This document shows positions 1-8,528 of a stretch of DNA of 64,000 nucleotides, piece after piece. Below the pieces are notes generated by a model. The model had not been told where the DNA came from, searched no databases, and saw only the letters and a program-made list of their open reading frames with translations. The first letter of the stretch is position 1; every line of letters starts with the position of its first letter. The stretch is from Marinomonas sp. SBI8L (GTDB lineage: Bacteria; Pseudomonadota; Gammaproteobacteria; Pseudomonadales; Marinomonadaceae): NCBI RefSeq assembly GCF_001624705.1, contig NZ_JSEO01000003.1, forward strand, positions 248,001 to 312,000, in the 5' to 3' direction. Made by a program: the position numbers and the translations under genes.

Positions 1-1
1 A

Positions 2-844
2 GTGGTACCTTTGTTGACTCGTATTTATCCAAATGGTCCTGCTGATATTAACCACTTCCATGCAGCAGGCGGCATGGCTTTCCTTGTTAAACAACTGATT
101 GCAGGTGGTTTGGTTCATGAAGATGTAAATACCATCATGGGTAAAGGTTTAACTCATTACACCAAAGAGCCTTTCCTAGATAACGACAAACTCGTATGGC
201 GTGATGGTACGCCAGATAGTTTAGATGAAGAGGTTGTAAGGCCAATTACAGCACCTTTTAGTAAGGAAGGTGGTTTATCTCTGTTAACCGGTAATCTAGG
301 TCGAGCTGTGATTAAAGTATCAGCCGTAAAAGAAGAAAACCGTGTAATCGAAGCGCCAGCGGCTGTTTTCCACAGTCAGCATGAACTGGCAGATGCCATT
401 ATCAATGGTGAGCTTAAAAGAGATTGTGTCGCGGTTGTTCGATTCCAAGGCCCTCAAGCGATTGGCATGCCTGAATTACATAAATTAACCCCTTATCTAG
501 GTAATCTTCAGGATCAAGGCTACAAGGTTGCCTTAGTGACTGATGGTCGTATGTCCGGCGCATCAGGCAAGGTACCAGCAGCGATTCACCTTACACCAGA
601 AGCGGCAGCAGGTGGTGCGATTGGTCGTATTCAGGATGGTGATATGGTTCGTCTTGATGCAAATACAGGTGAGCTAAGCTTATTAATTGATAGTCAAAAC
701 CTTGCTCATCGTGAGCAAGCTAAACATGACCTTGCTGCTTCTCATCAAGGCATGGGACGTGAATTTTTTGTGGCACAAAGAGCCATGGTGACAGGTGCAG
801 AAGAAGGGGCGACTAGCTTGTTTCCTTCCCTTAACCTGTCATAA
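2..844 (+). CDS. edd: Phosphogluconate dehydratase, C-terminal part (partial)
   Basis: This is the last 280 or so residues of an IlvD/Edd-family dehydratase; full Edd is about 600 residues, so the N-terminal half lies left of the window and the apparent GTG at position 2 is internal. The family enzyme converts 6-phosphogluconate to KDPG in the Entner-Doudoroff pathway using an iron-sulfur cluster in the cytoplasm. Supporting stretches are NGPADINHFHAAGG near the left end, the LTGNLGR segment, and VTDGRMSGASGKVPAAIH, which is typical of the family's C-terminal domain. Edd is preferred over IlvD from the overall wording of these segments and from the KDPG-responsive hexR gene about 10 kb away. 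A hairpin terminator follows 45 bases after the stop. Confidence 0.93.
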   Translation: MVPLLTRIYPNGPADINHFHAAGGMAFLVKQLIAGGLVHEDVNTIMGKGLTHYTKEPFLDNDKLVWRDGTPDSLDEEVVRPITAPFSKEGGLSLLTGNLGRAVIKVSAVKEENRVIEAPAAVFHSQHELADAIINGELKRDCVAVVRFQGPQAIGMPELHKLTPYLGNLQDQGYKVALVTDGRMSGASGKVPAAIHLTPEAAAGGAIGRIQDGDMVRLDANTGELSLLIDSQNLAHREQAKHDLAASHQGMGREFFVAQRAMVTGAEEGATSLFPSLNLS

Positions 845-888
845 CTTTTCCTCTGACGGCTAACACTTGTGTTAGTGTCTGGTGTTTT

Positions 889-915
889 AGGCCTACGTTT
901 GTAGGCCTTTTTTTT
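889..915 (+). terminator. Rho-independent terminator after edd
   Basis: Perfect 8-bp stem AGGCCTAC/GTAGGCCT with a GTTT loop, followed by a run of eight T. It separates edd from the LacI-type regulator gene. Confidence 0.9.
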
Positions 916-993
916 GCTTAAAATAAATGCTAACTGTCATTATGTTGTGTGTTTTGTATAGAATGGCAGGCTCACATCCTTGAAGAGAAGAAG

Positions 994-2016
994 ATGAATA
1001 AACGACAGGCGACATCGGCAGATGTCGCAGCATTAGCGGGGGTTTCTCAATCAACCGTATCACGTAGTTTTGATGAAAAAAGCCGGATTTCAGCCGCGAC
1101 ACGTGACCGTGTTTTTGCCGCGGCGAAAGAGCTTGGTTATCAAGTAAATAAGGCTGCACAGACCATGATAAAGCAGCGCAGTGATTTGGTTGGCTTAGTG
1201 ACTGCGGGCTTAGAAGATCCCTTTCGATCTGAATTTTTAAATCAGCTCGTGATTGAAGTGCAAAGACAAGGCTTTCGTCCCATGGTGATAGATGTTACCC
1301 ATAACCAAGGTATCGATTCCTCATTACAAGCCTTGATGCAATATCAGCTAAGTGGTGTTGTTATCACCTCTGGATCACCTAGTGAAAGCATAGTTCAAGA
1401 GTTTGTTAGCCGTTCTGTACCTGTGATTTTAGTGAATCGTGCCGATCAAGAAAGCAATCTGTCAGGCGTTGATATTGTGAATATTGATAATGTCGGCGGC
1501 GGTGAACTTGCTGCAAAATCCTTGATACAATCTGGTTGTGAAAATCTCATGGTCGTAAGGGCAAAAGCCAGTAGCTATTCAAGTCTCATGCGCACTAAAG
1601 GATTTATTCAGCAAGTTAGCTCTCATTCTGCTATCAAGACCTTAAATATCACTGAGGTGGAATCTGAAACAAGTGATTATGAGGGAGGTTATCAGCTAGC
1701 GGGTCAGTTACTGGCAAAGCAAGAGGTACCTGATGGGGTCTTTTTCTGTATGGATCATATTGCCTGTGGTTTCATGGATGCGGCCCGAAAAGAGTTCCAT
1801 CTTTCCATCCCTCAAGATATGAGCTTGATAGGTTTTGATGACATTCGCCTTGCAAGTTATCAATCCTATGCACTGACGACTATTAAGCAATGTCCAAAAC
1901 TCGTTTCTAAAGCTGTGGTTGATAACTTAGTCAAAAGGCTAGATGAACCATCTTCTAGCCCCATGTATCAAGTCGTGCCTGTTACCTTGATTCGAAGAGA
2001 TACCTTGGCTTCTTAG
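994..2016 (+). CDS. LacI-family transcriptional regulator
   Basis: A 340-residue regulator. The N-terminal helix-turn-helix reads SADVAALAGVSQSTVSRSF at residues 6-24, the classic LacI/GalR headpiece, with a hinge helix near residues 50-60. A periplasmic-binding-protein-like sensor domain follows (LVGLVTAGLEDPF and ends with VPVTLIRRDT). The ATG at 994 is chosen because it follows the purine-rich GAAGAGAAGAAG and puts the helix-turn-helix at the usual place; an upstream in-frame ATG at 949 would add 15 unrelated residues. It lies 178 bases before the transporter operon on the same strand, and a CATACGTATG palindrome with a central CG, typical for this family, sits in that gap. It is therefore the likely regulator of the transporter. 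The ligand is unknown, perhaps a sugar or sugar phosphate. Confidence 0.88.
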   Translation: MNKRQATSADVAALAGVSQSTVSRSFDEKSRISAATRDRVFAAAKELGYQVNKAAQTMIKQRSDLVGLVTAGLEDPFRSEFLNQLVIEVQRQGFRPMVIDVTHNQGIDSSLQALMQYQLSGVVITSGSPSESIVQEFVSRSVPVILVNRADQESNLSGVDIVNIDNVGGGELAAKSLIQSGCENLMVVRAKASSYSSLMRTKGFIQQVSSHSAIKTLNITEVESETSDYEGGYQLAGQLLAKQEVPDGVFFCMDHIACGFMDAARKEFHLSIPQDMSLIGFDDIRLASYQSYALTTIKQCPKLVSKAVVDNLVKRLDEPSSSPMYQVVPVTLIRRDTLAS

Positions 2017-2107
2017 GTTTCAAAGATCAATCTAAAGGGTAGCCGTTCATTCAGTCATTTTATATTTGAAATGAATATTCCATAAAAATTTAAAAATGAA
2101 ATTTATA

Positions 2108-2158
2108 TTTACAAACGAAATTTTATCGGTAGTATGAAATGAGTTGTTCATACGTATG
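2108..2158 (+). promoter_or_regulatory. Promoter and candidate LacI-type operator of the transporter operon
   Basis: A possible -35 TTTACA (2108-2113) and -10 TAGTAT (2130-2135) are 16 bases apart. Directly downstream is the 10-bp palindrome CATACGTATG (2149-2158) with the central CG usual for LacI-family operators. It would overlap the start of transcription, consistent with repression. The role is inferred from position and symmetry. Confidence 0.45.
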
Positions 2159-2194
2159 CACAACCTTGCAACTGACTTAGGAGTAAATATAAAA

Positions 2195-3226
2195 ATGAAA
2201 AAATCTCCACTTATAACAAGTATGGCTATTGCACTACTCGCTACGTCTGCGTCTACAGGCGCTCTAGCGAAAGGAAAATTGAACGTACTTTGTTCGGCTG
2301 ATACCGATTGGTGTAGTTTGATGGAAACGCGTTTTGAGCAAGAAACCGGTGTTAAGGTTTCTTTAATCCGAAAAAGCTCTGGGGAAGGTTATGCCCAGTT
2401 AAGAGCTGAATCGAAAAATCCAAAAATAGATGTTTGGTGGGGGGGAACAGGTGACCCACACTTACAAGCAGCAAAGGAAAATCTCACCCAAGCTTATCGT
2501 GCAAAAGAGCTCCCTAACTTATTAGCTTGGGCACAAAACCAGTCGCTAGTGTCTGACAATCGAACTGTTGGTATATATGCTGGCGCACTAGGTTTTGGTT
2601 ATAACAAAAACCTGATTAAGAAAAAGGGATTACCTATCCCTCAGTGTTGGAAAGACTTAGCTGACCCTGTTTATAAAGGGGAAGTTCAAATTGCTAACCC
2701 CAACTCTTCTGGTACAGCCTATACTGCGCTCGCGACTTTTGTGCAGTTGTTCGGTGAAGAAGATAGTTTTGAATACCTTGCAGAGCTTCATAAAAACGTA
2801 AGCCAATATACCAAATCAGGTTCAGCCCCTATTAAGGCCGCTGCACGTGGTGAAACTGCCATAGGCATTGTTTTTATGCATGACATTATGAAGCAGGTGA
2901 AAAAAGGCTTCCCTCTTAAAATTGTCGCGCCATGTGAAGGAACCGGCTACGAAGTTGGGTCTATGAGTATAGTCAAAGGCGCACGTCATCTTAAAGAGGC
3001 AAAAATGTGGGCTGAGTTTGCATTAAGGCCTGATATCCAATCTCTTGCTCAATCTGTTAATGCTTTCCAAGTGCCATCAAATCAAGCCTCAAGTATCCCA
3101 GCTGAAGCCCCTAATTTTGATGAGCTAAAACTGATTGATTATGACTTTGCCAAATACGGCTCAGTCGCCACTCGTCGTCACTTATTACAACGTTGGGACG
3201 ATGAAATTAAGTCTTTAGCACGTTAG
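2195..3226 (+). CDS. ABC transporter periplasmic binding protein (AfuA/FbpA-like)
   Basis: A 343-residue secreted binding protein. The ATG at 2195 follows TTAGGAG and starts a clear signal peptide, MKKSPLITSMAIALLATSAS, cleaved near ALA-K. The mature part has the class of fold used by iron(III), thiamine, phosphonate and sugar-phosphate binding proteins: DVWWGGTGDP, an ANPNSSGTAYTA segment and a C-terminal RWDDEI. Two cysteines flank a short loop (CSADTDWC) early in the mature protein. I do not see the adjacent Tyr-Tyr pair that binds iron in FbpA. The gene leads a four-gene operon with a fused permease, an ATPase and an inositol-monophosphatase-like protein, so a phosphorylated organic ligand such as a hexose phosphate is more likely than iron. 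Substrate choice is inference. Confidence 0.85.
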   Translation: MKKSPLITSMAIALLATSASTGALAKGKLNVLCSADTDWCSLMETRFEQETGVKVSLIRKSSGEGYAQLRAESKNPKIDVWWGGTGDPHLQAAKENLTQAYRAKELPNLLAWAQNQSLVSDNRTVGIYAGALGFGYNKNLIKKKGLPIPQCWKDLADPVYKGEVQIANPNSSGTAYTALATFVQLFGEEDSFEYLAELHKNVSQYTKSGSAPIKAAARGETAIGIVFMHDIMKQVKKGFPLKIVAPCEGTGYEVGSMSIVKGARHLKEAKMWAEFALRPDIQSLAQSVNAFQVPSNQASSIPAEAPNFDELKLIDYDFAKYGSVATRRHLLQRWDDEIKSLAR

Positions 3227-3296
3227 ATCTGGCTTTGTATGGCCGATTAGGTGAGGGCCACCTTGTCTAATCGGTACTTAATTTGTGGGGAAGAGT

Positions 3297-5528
3297 GTGA
3301 AAAATTCATTAGTTTTATGGCTACTTGTGGGCTGGGTTGGCTATTTTATATTGCCCTGGTACTTGCTCGAAGATGGCTTGTTCGCCTTCGACTGGCTGTT
3401 CGATGGCTATCCTTTTGATGAAGACTATAGCCCAGCCTTTATTCAGGTTTTTAGTACTGATAAGGCGTGGTTGTTGCCTTTGGTGATTAGTCTGTTATTA
3501 CCCTTAAAAGCCTTAACCTTGAAGAAGTCAGATCGGGCGTATGCTAGTTATTTGATTTGCTCAGGCAGTTTAGGTTTGGCCTATTTGGTTATACAAGGTT
3601 TTGCTATTGGTGTGAGTGGTTGGCAATTTAGCTTGTTCGCGAACTACTTTTTAGACTCGGAATTTAATCAATATGGAATGGGTTACGGGGCGCTTTTATA
3701 TGGCCTTTCCATGTTGATGCTACTGACGACTGGGCTAGCGGCTCGGGGAGTGATGAAAGGGGATGTTTTTGTCACCAGTAGCATAGGTTTGATCATTGCT
3801 ATTGTGACTGTGTTCGTATTTTATCCGGTGAGCCAAGTGCTTATCAGTGCCTTTCAGGACAATCAAGGTGCTTTCTCAAGTGCTTCTTTTATCGATAAAT
3901 TTTTTGATGAAAAAATCTGGGGCTTAGGTTGTACCACCCGTTCTGTTTCTTGCGGTATTGCATGGAACTCCCTGACATTAGCCTTGCTGACTGCCACTAT
4001 TACCACAGGTTTAGGTTTAGCCTTTGCACTTATTGTTACCCGTACCGGCTTTATTTGGAAAAAGCAGTTAAGGCTATTAACTGTATTGCCTATTATCACT
4101 CCGCCTTTCGTGATTGGTTTGGCCCTCATTTTATTATTTGGTCGTTCTGGGGTGGTGACAGAGTTTTTTGCTGATCTCTTTGGCTTGGAAGCAAGCCGCT
4201 GGTTATATGGTTTACCTGGGGTGCTTTTTGCTCAAGTACTTTCATTCACTCCTATTTCCTTCTTAGTTTTGATCGGTGTCGTAGAAGGGGTGAGCCCTTC
4301 AATGGAAGAAGCGTCTCAAACCTTAAGAGCTGATCGCTGGAATACCTTTAAAAATGTCTCTTTACCCTTGATGCGACCAGGGCTGGCTAATGCATTCTTG
4401 TTAAGCTTCATCGAAAGTATGGCTGACTTTGGAAACCCTATGGTTCTGGGGGGCAATTTTGAAGTGCTTTCCACAGAGATTTTCTTTGCCATTGTAGGGG
4501 CGCAAAATGACCAAGGTTATGCGGCTGTTCTCGCTATTTTATTACTAGCCTTTACCTTAAGTGCCTTCTTCGCCCAGCGAATCTGGTTAGGTAAAAAGTC
4601 CTATGTCACTGTATCTGGTAAAGCTGATTCAGGTGCACATATGGGCTTAAACCCTATGCTAAAAATGAGTTGTTACAGCATTGCCTTACCTTGGGCTCTG
4701 CTCACCTTAGTCATTTACGGCATGATAATGTTTGGCGGTTTTGTGAAGAGCTGGGGCTATGATCACAGCTTTACTATGCAGCATTATGAAGATGCTTTTG
4801 CCTTAAACTGGACTGAGTTAGGGCTTGTTTGGCAAGGTGCTGCATGGGATTCATTCTGGACTACCTTGAGCATCTCTGCCATAGCAGCGCCTTTAACGGC
4901 TGCTGTTGGCTTATTAACCGCTTACCTTTTGGTTCGTCAATCCTTTAAGTGGAAGTCAGGGTTCGAATTCGGCACCATGTTGAGCTTTGCTATCCCGGGA
5001 ACTGTTATCGGGATAAGTTATATTCTCGCTTTTAATGTGCCACCTCTTGAACTGACGGGAACAGGCGTCATTCTGATCATCTGCTTTGTTTTTAGAAACA
5101 TGCCTGTGGGTGTGCGTGGCGGGATAGCAGCCATGAGTCAGTTGGATAAAAGTTTGGATGAAGCTTCGCTAACATTAGGTGCAAACAGTTTCAGTACCTT
5201 TAGAAATGTCATCTTACCTCTACTTAGACCTGCCATTATTGCTGCACTGACGTATAGCTTTGTGCGGGCAATTACCTCTGTTAGTGCTGTGATTTTCCTT
5301 GTGAGCGCGGATCACAATATGGCTACTTCTTACATTATTGGGCTAGTGGAAAATGGCGAGTTCGGTATCGCGATTGCCTATTGCAGTGTGCTTATTCTGG
5401 TTATGTTAAGTGTGATCTTGGCAATCAATTTATTGGTCGGTGAGCGTAAGTTAAGACGCAGTAATCGACTTTCAAATGCGATTAAGAAAAATTCCAATGC
5501 ACCATTGAAATTAAAGGAGGCTGAGTAA
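3297..5528 (+). CDS. ABC transporter permease, two fused domains (AfuB/FbpB-like)
   Basis: A membrane protein of about 743 residues containing two binding-protein-dependent permease domains in tandem, as in FbpB/AfuB proteins. Each half carries the EAA-type cytoplasmic loop that meets the ATPase: EEASQTLRADRWNTFKNVSLP in the first half and DEASLTLGANSFSTFRNVILP in the second. Many hydrophobic helices surround these loops, and an extra region of about 200 residues with several helices precedes the first domain. The GTG at 3297 is preferred because GGGGAAG lies just upstream; the in-frame GTG at 3285 has no such site. The stop overlaps the ATPase start, showing translational coupling. One polypeptide provides the whole membrane channel. 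Confidence 0.87.
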   Translation: MKNSLVLWLLVGWVGYFILPWYLLEDGLFAFDWLFDGYPFDEDYSPAFIQVFSTDKAWLLPLVISLLLPLKALTLKKSDRAYASYLICSGSLGLAYLVIQGFAIGVSGWQFSLFANYFLDSEFNQYGMGYGALLYGLSMLMLLTTGLAARGVMKGDVFVTSSIGLIIAIVTVFVFYPVSQVLISAFQDNQGAFSSASFIDKFFDEKIWGLGCTTRSVSCGIAWNSLTLALLTATITTGLGLAFALIVTRTGFIWKKQLRLLTVLPIITPPFVIGLALILLFGRSGVVTEFFADLFGLEASRWLYGLPGVLFAQVLSFTPISFLVLIGVVEGVSPSMEEASQTLRADRWNTFKNVSLPLMRPGLANAFLLSFIESMADFGNPMVLGGNFEVLSTEIFFAIVGAQNDQGYAAVLAILLLAFTLSAFFAQRIWLGKKSYVTVSGKADSGAHMGLNPMLKMSCYSIALPWALLTLVIYGMIMFGGFVKSWGYDHSFTMQHYEDAFALNWTELGLVWQGAAWDSFWTTLSISAIAAPLTAAVGLLTAYLLVRQSFKWKSGFEFGTMLSFAIPGTVIGISYILAFNVPPLELTGTGVILIICFVFRNMPVGVRGGIAAMSQLDKSLDEASLTLGANSFSTFRNVILPLLRPAIIAALTYSFVRAITSVSAVIFLVSADHNMATSYIIGLVENGEFGIAIAYCSVLILVMLSVILAINLLVGERKLRRSNRLSNAIKKNSNAPLKLKEAE

Positions 5529-6601
5529 TGAAGTCTAATCATGATAAAGGCAGTGTTGTATTTGACCATGTCATTAAAAACTATGGTGATGTTACCGCGA
5601 TTAACGATGTCTCTTTTCGAGTTGAGCCGGGTAATCTAGTTACCCTTTTAGGGCCAAGTGGCTGCGGTAAAACGACCACGCTACGCATGATTGCAGGCTT
5701 AGAGCATGCAAGTGCAGGGCGGATTTTAATTAGTGGCAAAGATGTGACCCAGCTGCCTGCCACCGATAGGGATGTCAGCATGGTGTTTCAATCCTATGCT
5801 TTATTTCCCCATATGTCTGTGGTGCAAAATGTGGCGTATGGCCTAGTGGCAAGTGGCGTCAATAAACAAGAAGCCCATGCAAAAAGCGAAGATGCCTTAG
5901 CGCTTGTTGGTTTACATGGATATGGAGAGCGTTTACCTAGTGAGCTTTCTGGTGGGCAGCAGCAAAGGGTTGCTGTGGCAAGGGCGTTAGTCCTAGAACC
6001 AGAGGTCCTACTGTTAGATGAACCCTTATCTAATCTAGATGCAAAATTGCGTCGTCAAGTAAGGGAAGAAATACGTGAGTTGCAGCAAAAACTCGGTCTC
6101 ACCGCTGTTTATGTTACCCATGATCAAGAAGAAGCTATGGCCGTTTCTGATCGCATCATAGTGATGAATAAATCAATCATAGCCCAAGAAGGTAGCCCAA
6201 AAACCTTATATGAGGAGCCTAACTCAAGCTTTATTGCGGACTTTATCGGTGATGCGAATTTAGTCGATGTGGAGATTCTTGATCGGGCTAATGACAGGGT
6301 TAATGTGGATATTGCAGGTCTGCAGAAATACCTTCCTGCGCGAGAGTTTAGTCTAGGGCCTGCCAAACTTGCTATTCGACCGGATGCTATCCAGTTAACG
6401 GCAAGTGCGGGAAATCAAGTTGGAATAACAGGGAATATTCGCCATGCAACCTATCTTGGAAATCAGATGCAATACGATGTTGAGTGTGAATTAGGCAGCT
6501 TGTTTGTGGTGGATTATCAGTTCAAGCAAGGTTTGATTGCGGGTTCTGATGTGCAAATAAATTTTGCTGATCGAGGATTGGTGCTGGTTAAAGCGAATTA
6601 A
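5528..6601 (+). CDS. ABC transporter ATPase (AfuC/FbpC-like)
   Basis: A 357-residue importer ATPase with all expected motifs: Walker A GPSGCGKTT near residue 38, Q-loop VFQSYALFPHMS, signature LSGGQQQR, Walker B VLLLDEP and switch histidine in VTHDQEEAM. A C-terminal TOBE/MOP-like regulatory domain follows (LAIRPDAIQL). The start codon overlaps the permease stop (TAATG), with AAAGGAGG upstream. It energises uptake through the fused permease. Motif preservation here contrasts with the two degenerate ATPases of the glycerol system in this window. Confidence 0.93.
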   Translation: MKSNHDKGSVVFDHVIKNYGDVTAINDVSFRVEPGNLVTLLGPSGCGKTTTLRMIAGLEHASAGRILISGKDVTQLPATDRDVSMVFQSYALFPHMSVVQNVAYGLVASGVNKQEAHAKSEDALALVGLHGYGERLPSELSGGQQQRVAVARALVLEPEVLLLDEPLSNLDAKLRRQVREEIRELQQKLGLTAVYVTHDQEEAMAVSDRIIVMNKSIIAQEGSPKTLYEEPNSSFIADFIGDANLVDVEILDRANDRVNVDIAGLQKYLPAREFSLGPAKLAIRPDAIQLTASAGNQVGITGNIRHATYLGNQMQYDVECELGSLFVVDYQFKQGLIAGSDVQINFADRGLVLVKAN

Positions 6602-6615
6602 GTTGGAGCAGAGTT

Positions 6616-7422
6616 ATGTTTTTAGAAAAAGACTTGGTAGGTGCCGAAGTTGTTGCTCGTTTTGATTTGGCAAAAAACGTCATCAAAGTGGCTGGAGAGT
6701 TGGCATTAGATTATTTTCAGCGACGTGAAGAATTGGTGATTGAAACCAAAGCAGAGCCGCAAGATGTGGTGAGTATTGCTGATAAAAATGTGGAACAGGT
6801 GATTCTTCAGCAAATACAAGAAGCTTATCCAGTGGATAATTTTTTAGGTGAAGAGCAGGGCATATTAAAAGGAGACAATGACTACCTTTGGGTTGTCGAT
6901 CCGATTGATGGTACGTCTTGTTTTGTGAACGGATTGCCCAGTTGGTGTATTTCTATTGCCCTGATGCAGCAAGATAAAATTGCTTTTGGTTTGGTTTATG
7001 ACCCTAATGCGGATGAGCTCTTTACCGCCTTATCGGGTGCTGGTTGTCAGGTAAATGGCAAGGCAGTCAAAGCGCTAAATATTGATTCTGTCCAAGCTGG
7101 CGTAATGGGAGTGGGGACTTCTCATCGCGTACCTTCGAGCCATTGTTTGCACTTCCTACAAGGTTTATTGGACGAAGGCGGTATGTTTATTCGCAATGGT
7201 TCAGGTGCCCTTATGCTGGCTTATGTCGCAGCGGGTCGTCTTATCGGCTATTACGAACCTCATATTAATTCTTGGGACTGCTTAGCGGGTTTGATCTTAG
7301 TACAGGAAGCTGGCGGCACTACTAACCAATTCCTAGAAAATGGAGGTTTGCTTGAGGGGAATAGTATTCTTGTCTCAGCTAAGGATATCCACCATCAGCT
7401 TGATCACTTTACCAGACTTTAA
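6616..7422 (+). CDS. Inositol-monophosphatase-family sugar phosphatase
   Basis: A 268-residue member of the inositol monophosphatase/HisN/CysQ superfamily. The metal-binding motifs are present: GEEQG near residue 77, DPIDGTSCF near residue 95 and SWDCLAG near residue 219. It starts 14 bases after the ATPase stop with a GGAG site, so it is the fourth gene of the transporter operon. Members hydrolyse small phosphate monoesters with magnesium. The context suggests dephosphorylation of the imported compound or a derivative; the true substrate cannot be read from the sequence. A terminator follows. Confidence 0.87.
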   Translation: MFLEKDLVGAEVVARFDLAKNVIKVAGELALDYFQRREELVIETKAEPQDVVSIADKNVEQVILQQIQEAYPVDNFLGEEQGILKGDNDYLWVVDPIDGTSCFVNGLPSWCISIALMQQDKIAFGLVYDPNADELFTALSGAGCQVNGKAVKALNIDSVQAGVMGVGTSHRVPSSHCLHFLQGLLDEGGMFIRNGSGALMLAYVAAGRLIGYYEPHINSWDCLAGLILVQEAGGTTNQFLENGGLLEGNSILVSAKDIHHQLDHFTRL

Positions 7423-7448
7423 TTGAGGGGTTCACACAGCAAGTGTTT

Positions 7449-7473
7449 AAGCCGGCCTAGCCGGCTTTTTTTG
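7449..7473 (+). terminator. Terminator of the transporter/phosphatase operon
   Basis: Perfect 8-bp stem AAGCCGGC/GCCGGCTT with a CTA loop and a following T-run. Confidence 0.92.
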
Positions 7474-7478
7474 TCTAG

Positions 7479-7516
7479 AAATTAAAAAGTAAACTTAATA
7501 GTTTACTTTTTAATTT
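7479..7516. promoter_or_regulatory. Perfect 16-bp inverted repeat, operator of the SDR gene
   Basis: AAATTAAAAAGTAAAC is repeated as its exact complement after a 6-base loop TTAATA. A further GTTTACTTT half-site lies at 7541-7549. Paired AGTAAAC/GTTTACT half-sites look like the operator of an HxlR- or TetR-type repressor, but no such regulator gene is adjacent. The arms are AT-rich, so a purely structural role is possible. Confidence 0.55.
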
Positions 7517-7564
7517 GAAATTTTTAATATGCACTCACAAGTTTACTTTATGTGGGAGAGAGTT

Positions 7565-8413
7565 ATGAAAAAAATTGCTTTAGTGACAGGAACGTCAACA
7601 GGATTAGGGTTAAGTATGGTGCTGATGCTGGCAAAACAGGGTTTTCATGTTTATGCCACCATGCGTAACCTAGAGAAAAAATCTAATTTAGAGTCACAAA
7701 TTACGTCAGATATGGCTGTCACCATTAAGCAGCTGGATGTGCAAAATAGCGCTAATGTGAATCAATGTGTGGCTGATATTATTGGGCAAGAAGGCCAAAT
7801 TGATTTATTGATAAATAATGCTGGTGCTGGGTTTGTAAGGAGCACAGAGCAGGCGAGTGAAGATGATATCCAATGGGTTATGGATGTAAATTATATGGGG
7901 GTTGTTCGCTGTACAAAAGCCGTTTTACCTTTTATGCGATCAGCAAGGTCAGGCCATATTATTAATATTTCATCTGTGGGCGGTTTAGTTGGACAGCCTT
8001 TTAATGAGATTTACTGTGCCGCAAAATTTGCTGTAGAAGGCTATACCGAGTCCATGGCCAGTTATATTCAACCTAGTTTTAATATTAAATTTTCACTGAT
8101 TGAGCCAGGCGGCATTCGTTCTGAGTTTGGTAATAATGTACTGGCTCAAGTGGCGCAGTCTGGTGGCATGTTAGATGATGAATACTTACCTATCTTGCAA
8201 AAGTATATTGGCGGTGTTCAAGGGCGCAGTGAAACAGGTGTTTATCAAACCTGTGATGAGGTTGCGAAAGTAGTTCTCGACTGTGTGAATCACCCCAACC
8301 CAGCAGTTAGAGTACGGACCTCAGATTGGTCAAATGCTTTTTGTGAACTGAAAACACAAGCAGATCCAGAAGGCAGAAAACAACAAGCCGCTGTGATTGA
8401 GAGCTTCTTATAA
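7565..8413 (+). CDS. Short-chain dehydrogenase/reductase
   Basis: A 282-residue classical SDR. It has the nucleotide-binding TGTSTGLG near residue 8, NNAGAG near residue 85, the catalytic serine in ISSVGG and YCAAK of the active site near residue 155. The ATG at 7565 follows GGGAGAG and places the Rossmann motif at the N terminus; the in-frame ATG at 7529 lies within the repeat-rich leader. The enzyme would oxidise or reduce a small alcohol or carbonyl with NAD(P). The substrate is not deducible. It stands alone, behind a striking palindrome that suggests inducible expression. Confidence 0.88.
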   Translation: MKKIALVTGTSTGLGLSMVLMLAKQGFHVYATMRNLEKKSNLESQITSDMAVTIKQLDVQNSANVNQCVADIIGQEGQIDLLINNAGAGFVRSTEQASEDDIQWVMDVNYMGVVRCTKAVLPFMRSARSGHIINISSVGGLVGQPFNEIYCAAKFAVEGYTESMASYIQPSFNIKFSLIEPGGIRSEFGNNVLAQVAQSGGMLDDEYLPILQKYIGGVQGRSETGVYQTCDEVAKVVLDCVNHPNPAVRVRTSDWSNAFCELKTQADPEGRKQQAAVIESFL

Positions 8414-8475
8414 TTCTGATTCGGTATATGGAGTTTGGCTGTTTTATCAGTTGTGAAGTAAGAAAAATTGCGAAG

Positions 8476-8514
8476 GGAAAAAATGGCTCGCTTCGGGGGG
8501 GAGAAGCGAGCCAT
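8476..8514 (-). terminator. Terminator of putP
   Basis: Perfect 12-bp stem ATGGCTCGCTTC/GAAGCGAGCCAT (8483-8494 and 8503-8514), followed in the minus-strand direction by six T. The loop is a G-rich octamer on the plus strand. Confidence 0.85.
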
Positions 8515-8528
8515 TGATAAAAGTTGGC

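Noticed and set aside
4965-4985. GGGTTCGAATT, similar to a tRNA T-loop
   Set aside because: It lies inside the permease reading frame, and no acceptor or anticodon stem can be built around it.
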